Source of the DNA: CAZKTS01 sp964555735
Lineage (GTDB): Bacteria > Actinomycetota > Acidimicrobiia > IMCC26256 > PALSA-555
Direction of reading: 5' to 3'
Length of the DNA stretch: 15,499 bases
Assembly (NCBI GenBank): GCA_964555735.1
Contig: CAZKTS010000190.1
Location: forward strand, 1 to 15,499
The notes below the pieces were generated by a model. The model searched no databases. It saw nothing but the letters and a program-made list of their open reading frames with translations, and was not told where the DNA came from. Shown in pieces: positions 14,063-15,499 of the stretch; within the stretch, counting starts at the first letter, position 1; every line of letters begins with the position of its first letter. The position numbers and the translations under genes were made by a program.

Positions 14063-15333
14063 GCGCGGTGCTCCCGCAGCCAGCCTGCGACCTGCTCGAG
14101 CGGCACCTCGAGCTGCTCGCCGGAGCCGTCGCGGAGGTTCTTGACCGCGACGCAGCCCCGCGTCGCCTCGTCGGGTGCCACCACCACCGCGTACACCGCC
14201 CCCGACCGGTCGGCCACCTTCATCTGCGCCTTCATCGAGCGGCCACCGTACGCTCGGTCGGCGCGCAGACCCGACTCGCGCAGCGCGTCGACGAGCGTCG
14301 TGGCGGTGGCGTCACCGAGGTTGTCGACGACGAACGCATCGAGGACCGGCGCGGACGACTCGAGCAGTCCCTCCGCCTCGCAGGCCAACAGGACCCGCTC
14401 GATGCCGATGCCGAAGCCGATCCCGGGCGTGGGCGGTCCGCCCATCTCCTCGGCGAGCTGGTCGTAGCGCCCGCCGCCCCCGATTGCGTTCTGCGCGGCG
14501 TCGAGGGCGCCGCTCGCGAACTCGAAGGTGGTGCTCGTGTAGTAGTCGAAGCCCCGCACGAGCCGGGGGTCGAGCTCGTGCGGGATCCCGAGCGCCTCCA
14601 GCCCCTCCTGCACCCGCTCGAAGTGCTGTCGGGCCGCGTCGCCCAGGTGCTCCGTGAGCTGGGGCGCGCGCTCGATGACGTCCTGCCAGGCTTCGTCCTT
14701 CGAGTCGAGCACGCGCATCGGGTGCTCGGTGGCGCGCGCGACGAACTCGGGTCCGAGCGCGGCGCCGTGCGCGAGCAGGTGCTCGCGCAGCACCTCGACG
14801 TAGGCGGCACGGTCCGCCGGCGCCCCCATCGAGTTCACGAGCAGCCGGACGTCGGTGAGCCCGAGATCGCGGTAGAAGCCGTGCGCGAGCGAGATCACCT
14901 CGACGTCGACGTCGGGGTCGTCGACGCCGAGCACCTCGGCGCCGAGCTGCCAGTGCTGGCGGTACCGGCCCTTCTGCGGGCGCTCGTACCGGAAGTTGGG
15001 GGCGACGTACCACGCCTTCCACGGCGGTGTGGGCCGGTGCTGCACGTAGGCGCGCACCACGGGCGCGGTGCCCTCGGGCCGAAGCGCCAGGCGGCGATCG
15101 CCGCGGTCGGTGAGCTCGTACATCTCCTTGCGGACGACATCGGTCCCCTCACCGACCCGATGGAACACCTCGACGTGCTCGAAGATCGGCGTGACGACCA
15201 GGCCGTACCCGAACCGCGCGGCGCGGTCGGCGAAGGTGCGCACGATCTCGATCCAGCGCTCCGACTCCGGCGCGAGGACATCGTGGGTGCCGATCGGCGC
15301 GCGGAACTCAGCGGAGCGGGGGTCGGCAGCCAC
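14059..15333 (-). CDS. hisS: Histidyl-tRNA synthetase
   Basis: Charges tRNA-His. The 424-residue class II enzyme has the usual length. RAPIGTHDVLAPES (11-24) opens the catalytic domain. Motif 2 is near NFRYERPQKGRYRQHWQLG (113-131), with RPEGTAPVVRAY at 85-96. The histidine-specific motifs are RGFDYYTSTTFEF (260-272) and GGGGRYDQL (285-293). Motif 3 is GIGFGIGIERV (304-314). The C-terminal anticodon-binding domain runs from about 325 (DAFVVDNLG onward). The GTG at 15331-15333 gives the standard short N-terminal extension. It has no Shine-Dalgarno sequence, but TACGAT ends 6 nt upstream, suggesting a leaderless mRNA. It lies 49 nt after the relA stop and is coupled to aspS. Confidence 0.97.
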   Translation of the reverse strand: MAADPRSAEFRAPIGTHDVLAPESERWIEIVRTFADRAARFGYGLVVTPIFEHVEVFHRVGEGTDVVRKEMYELTDRGDRRLALRPEGTAPVVRAYVQHRPTPPWKAWYVAPNFRYERPQKGRYRQHWQLGAEVLGVDDPDVDVEVISLAHGFYRDLGLTDVRLLVNSMGAPADRAAYVEVLREHLLAHGAALGPEFVARATEHPMRVLDSKDEAWQDVIERAPQLTEHLGDAARQHFERVQEGLEALGIPHELDPRLVRGFDYYTSTTFEFASGALDAAQNAIGGGGRYDQLAEEMGGPPTPGIGFGIGIERVLLACEAEGLLESSAPVLDAFVVDNLGDATATTLVDALRESGLRADRAYGGRSMKAQMKVADRSGAVYAVVVAPDEATRGCVAVKNLRDGSGEQLEVPLEQVAGWLREHRA

Positions 15334-15339
15334 CGGCGA

Positions 15340-15345
15340 ATCGTA
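15340..15345 (-). promoter_or_regulatory. Putative -10 element of a leaderless hisS promoter
   Basis: TACGAT on the minus strand is a good TANNNT -10 hexamer, with 6 nt (TCGCCG) before the hisS GTG, the same spacing as for alaS and aroC. No good -35 is seen; the spacer region upstream is occupied by a 14-bp palindrome. Confidence 0.55.
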
Positions 15346-15347
15346 GG

Positions 15348-15361
15348 GCGAGGCGCCTCGC
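15348..15361. promoter_or_regulatory. 14-bp perfect palindrome in the relA-hisS gap
   Basis: GCGAGGCGCCTCGC is its own reverse complement and lies 2 nt upstream of the putative hisS -10 element, where a repressor or activator would touch the promoter spacer. As RNA it could only form a very tight hairpin, and no T-run follows on the minus strand, so an intrinsic terminator for relA is not supported. It could be an operator or chance GC symmetry. Confidence 0.35.
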
Positions 15362-15382
15362 GGGGAGGGCGCTTTGCTCGAG

Positions 15383-15499
15383 CTAGGCGCGGGCGGTGGT
15401 CTGCGCGCCCGGCAGCACCCGGTAGGCCTCGAACACCGAGTCGACGCGCTGCACGGCCTTGAGGATCGAGTCGAGGTGCCCGGGGTCGGCCAGCTCGAA
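15383..15499 (-). CDS. relA: RelA/SpoT-type (p)ppGpp synthetase/hydrolase, C-terminal fragment (ACT domain end)
   Basis: Only the last 38 residues and the TAG stop are inside the window; the rest lies beyond the right edge. FELADPGHLDSILKAVQRVD and SVFEAYRVLPG match the end of the C-terminal ACT domain of long Rel proteins, where a helix is followed by the strand that carries VFEAYRV. A short Ala/Thr/Arg tail (AQTTARA) closes the protein. Rel enzymes make and degrade the stringent-response alarmone, and the ACT domain takes part in ribosome and amino-acid sensing. A relA gene just upstream of hisS is a common arrangement in Gram-positive and actinobacterial genomes, which supports the call. 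Catalytic domains cannot be inspected here. Confidence 0.8.
   Translation of the reverse strand, partial: FELADPGHLDSILKAVQRVDSVFEAYRVLPGAQTTARA

Noticed and set aside
15334..15382. T-box riboswitch, leader-peptide attenuator or tRNA gene before hisS, alaS or aroC
   Set aside because: The gaps are only 9-59 nt, far too short for a T-box. No run of His, Ala or aromatic codons in a leader ORF and no cloverleaf is visible.
1..15499. Hidden accessory, defence or biosynthetic system
   Set aside because: Every stretch is filled by recognised core genes or small conserved genes with uniform high GC and no integrase, toxin-antitoxin pair, restriction gene or anomalous composition.

Overview
This is a high-GC window (roughly 70% G+C by eye) in which every supported gene lies on the minus strand, so the genes read from the right edge to the left. 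Gene content, gene order and codon bias point to an actinobacterium (Actinomycetota). The rarA, DUF948-like, DUF6167-like, alaS, ruvX, mltG, aro order is typical of that phylum. An Acidimicrobiia-like lineage is plausible, but that finer placement is inference. All visible genes are housekeeping. There is no phage, transposon, CRISPR, defence or biosynthetic accessory module, and I see no previously undescribed system.

In transcription order: the last 38 codons of a RelA/SpoT-type (p)ppGpp enzyme; a 49-nt gap holding a palindrome and a promoter; hisS and aspS (4-nt overlap); rarA; two small putative membrane proteins of the DUF948/DUF6167 type; alaS; ruvX; mltG; aroE; a short A24 prepilin peptidase; aroC, aroK, aroB and aroQ; and an M24 (Xaa-Pro) peptidase that runs off the left edge. 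Three functional blocks are visible: aminoacyl-tRNA synthesis and stalled-fork maintenance (hisS-aspS-rarA-alaS-ruvX), cell-wall glycan processing (mltG), and five of the seven shikimate-pathway steps (aroB, aroQ, aroE, aroK, aroC). The DAHP synthase and aroA genes are not here.

Packing is very tight. Seven junctions are 4-nt ATGA or GTGA overlaps: hisS/aspS, rarA/DUF948-like, ruvX/mltG, mltG/aroE, aroC/aroK, aroK/aroB and aroQ/M24 peptidase. No gap exceeds about 60 nt, so no gene-free stretch needs separate description.

The most useful non-coding observation concerns hisS, alaS and aroC. Each has a TANNNT -10-like hexamer exactly 6 nt before the start codon (TACGAT, TAACCT, TATCCT) and no convincing Shine-Dalgarno sequence. 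This is the layout expected for leaderless mRNAs in Actinobacteria and would divide the run into three or more transcription units. The alaS and aroC heads match at 15 of 17 positions. Other points are a histidine in AspRS that predicts a non-discriminating enzyme, a prepilin peptidase without the usual cysteine-rich methylase domain, and an in-frame 15-bp repeat array in mltG.
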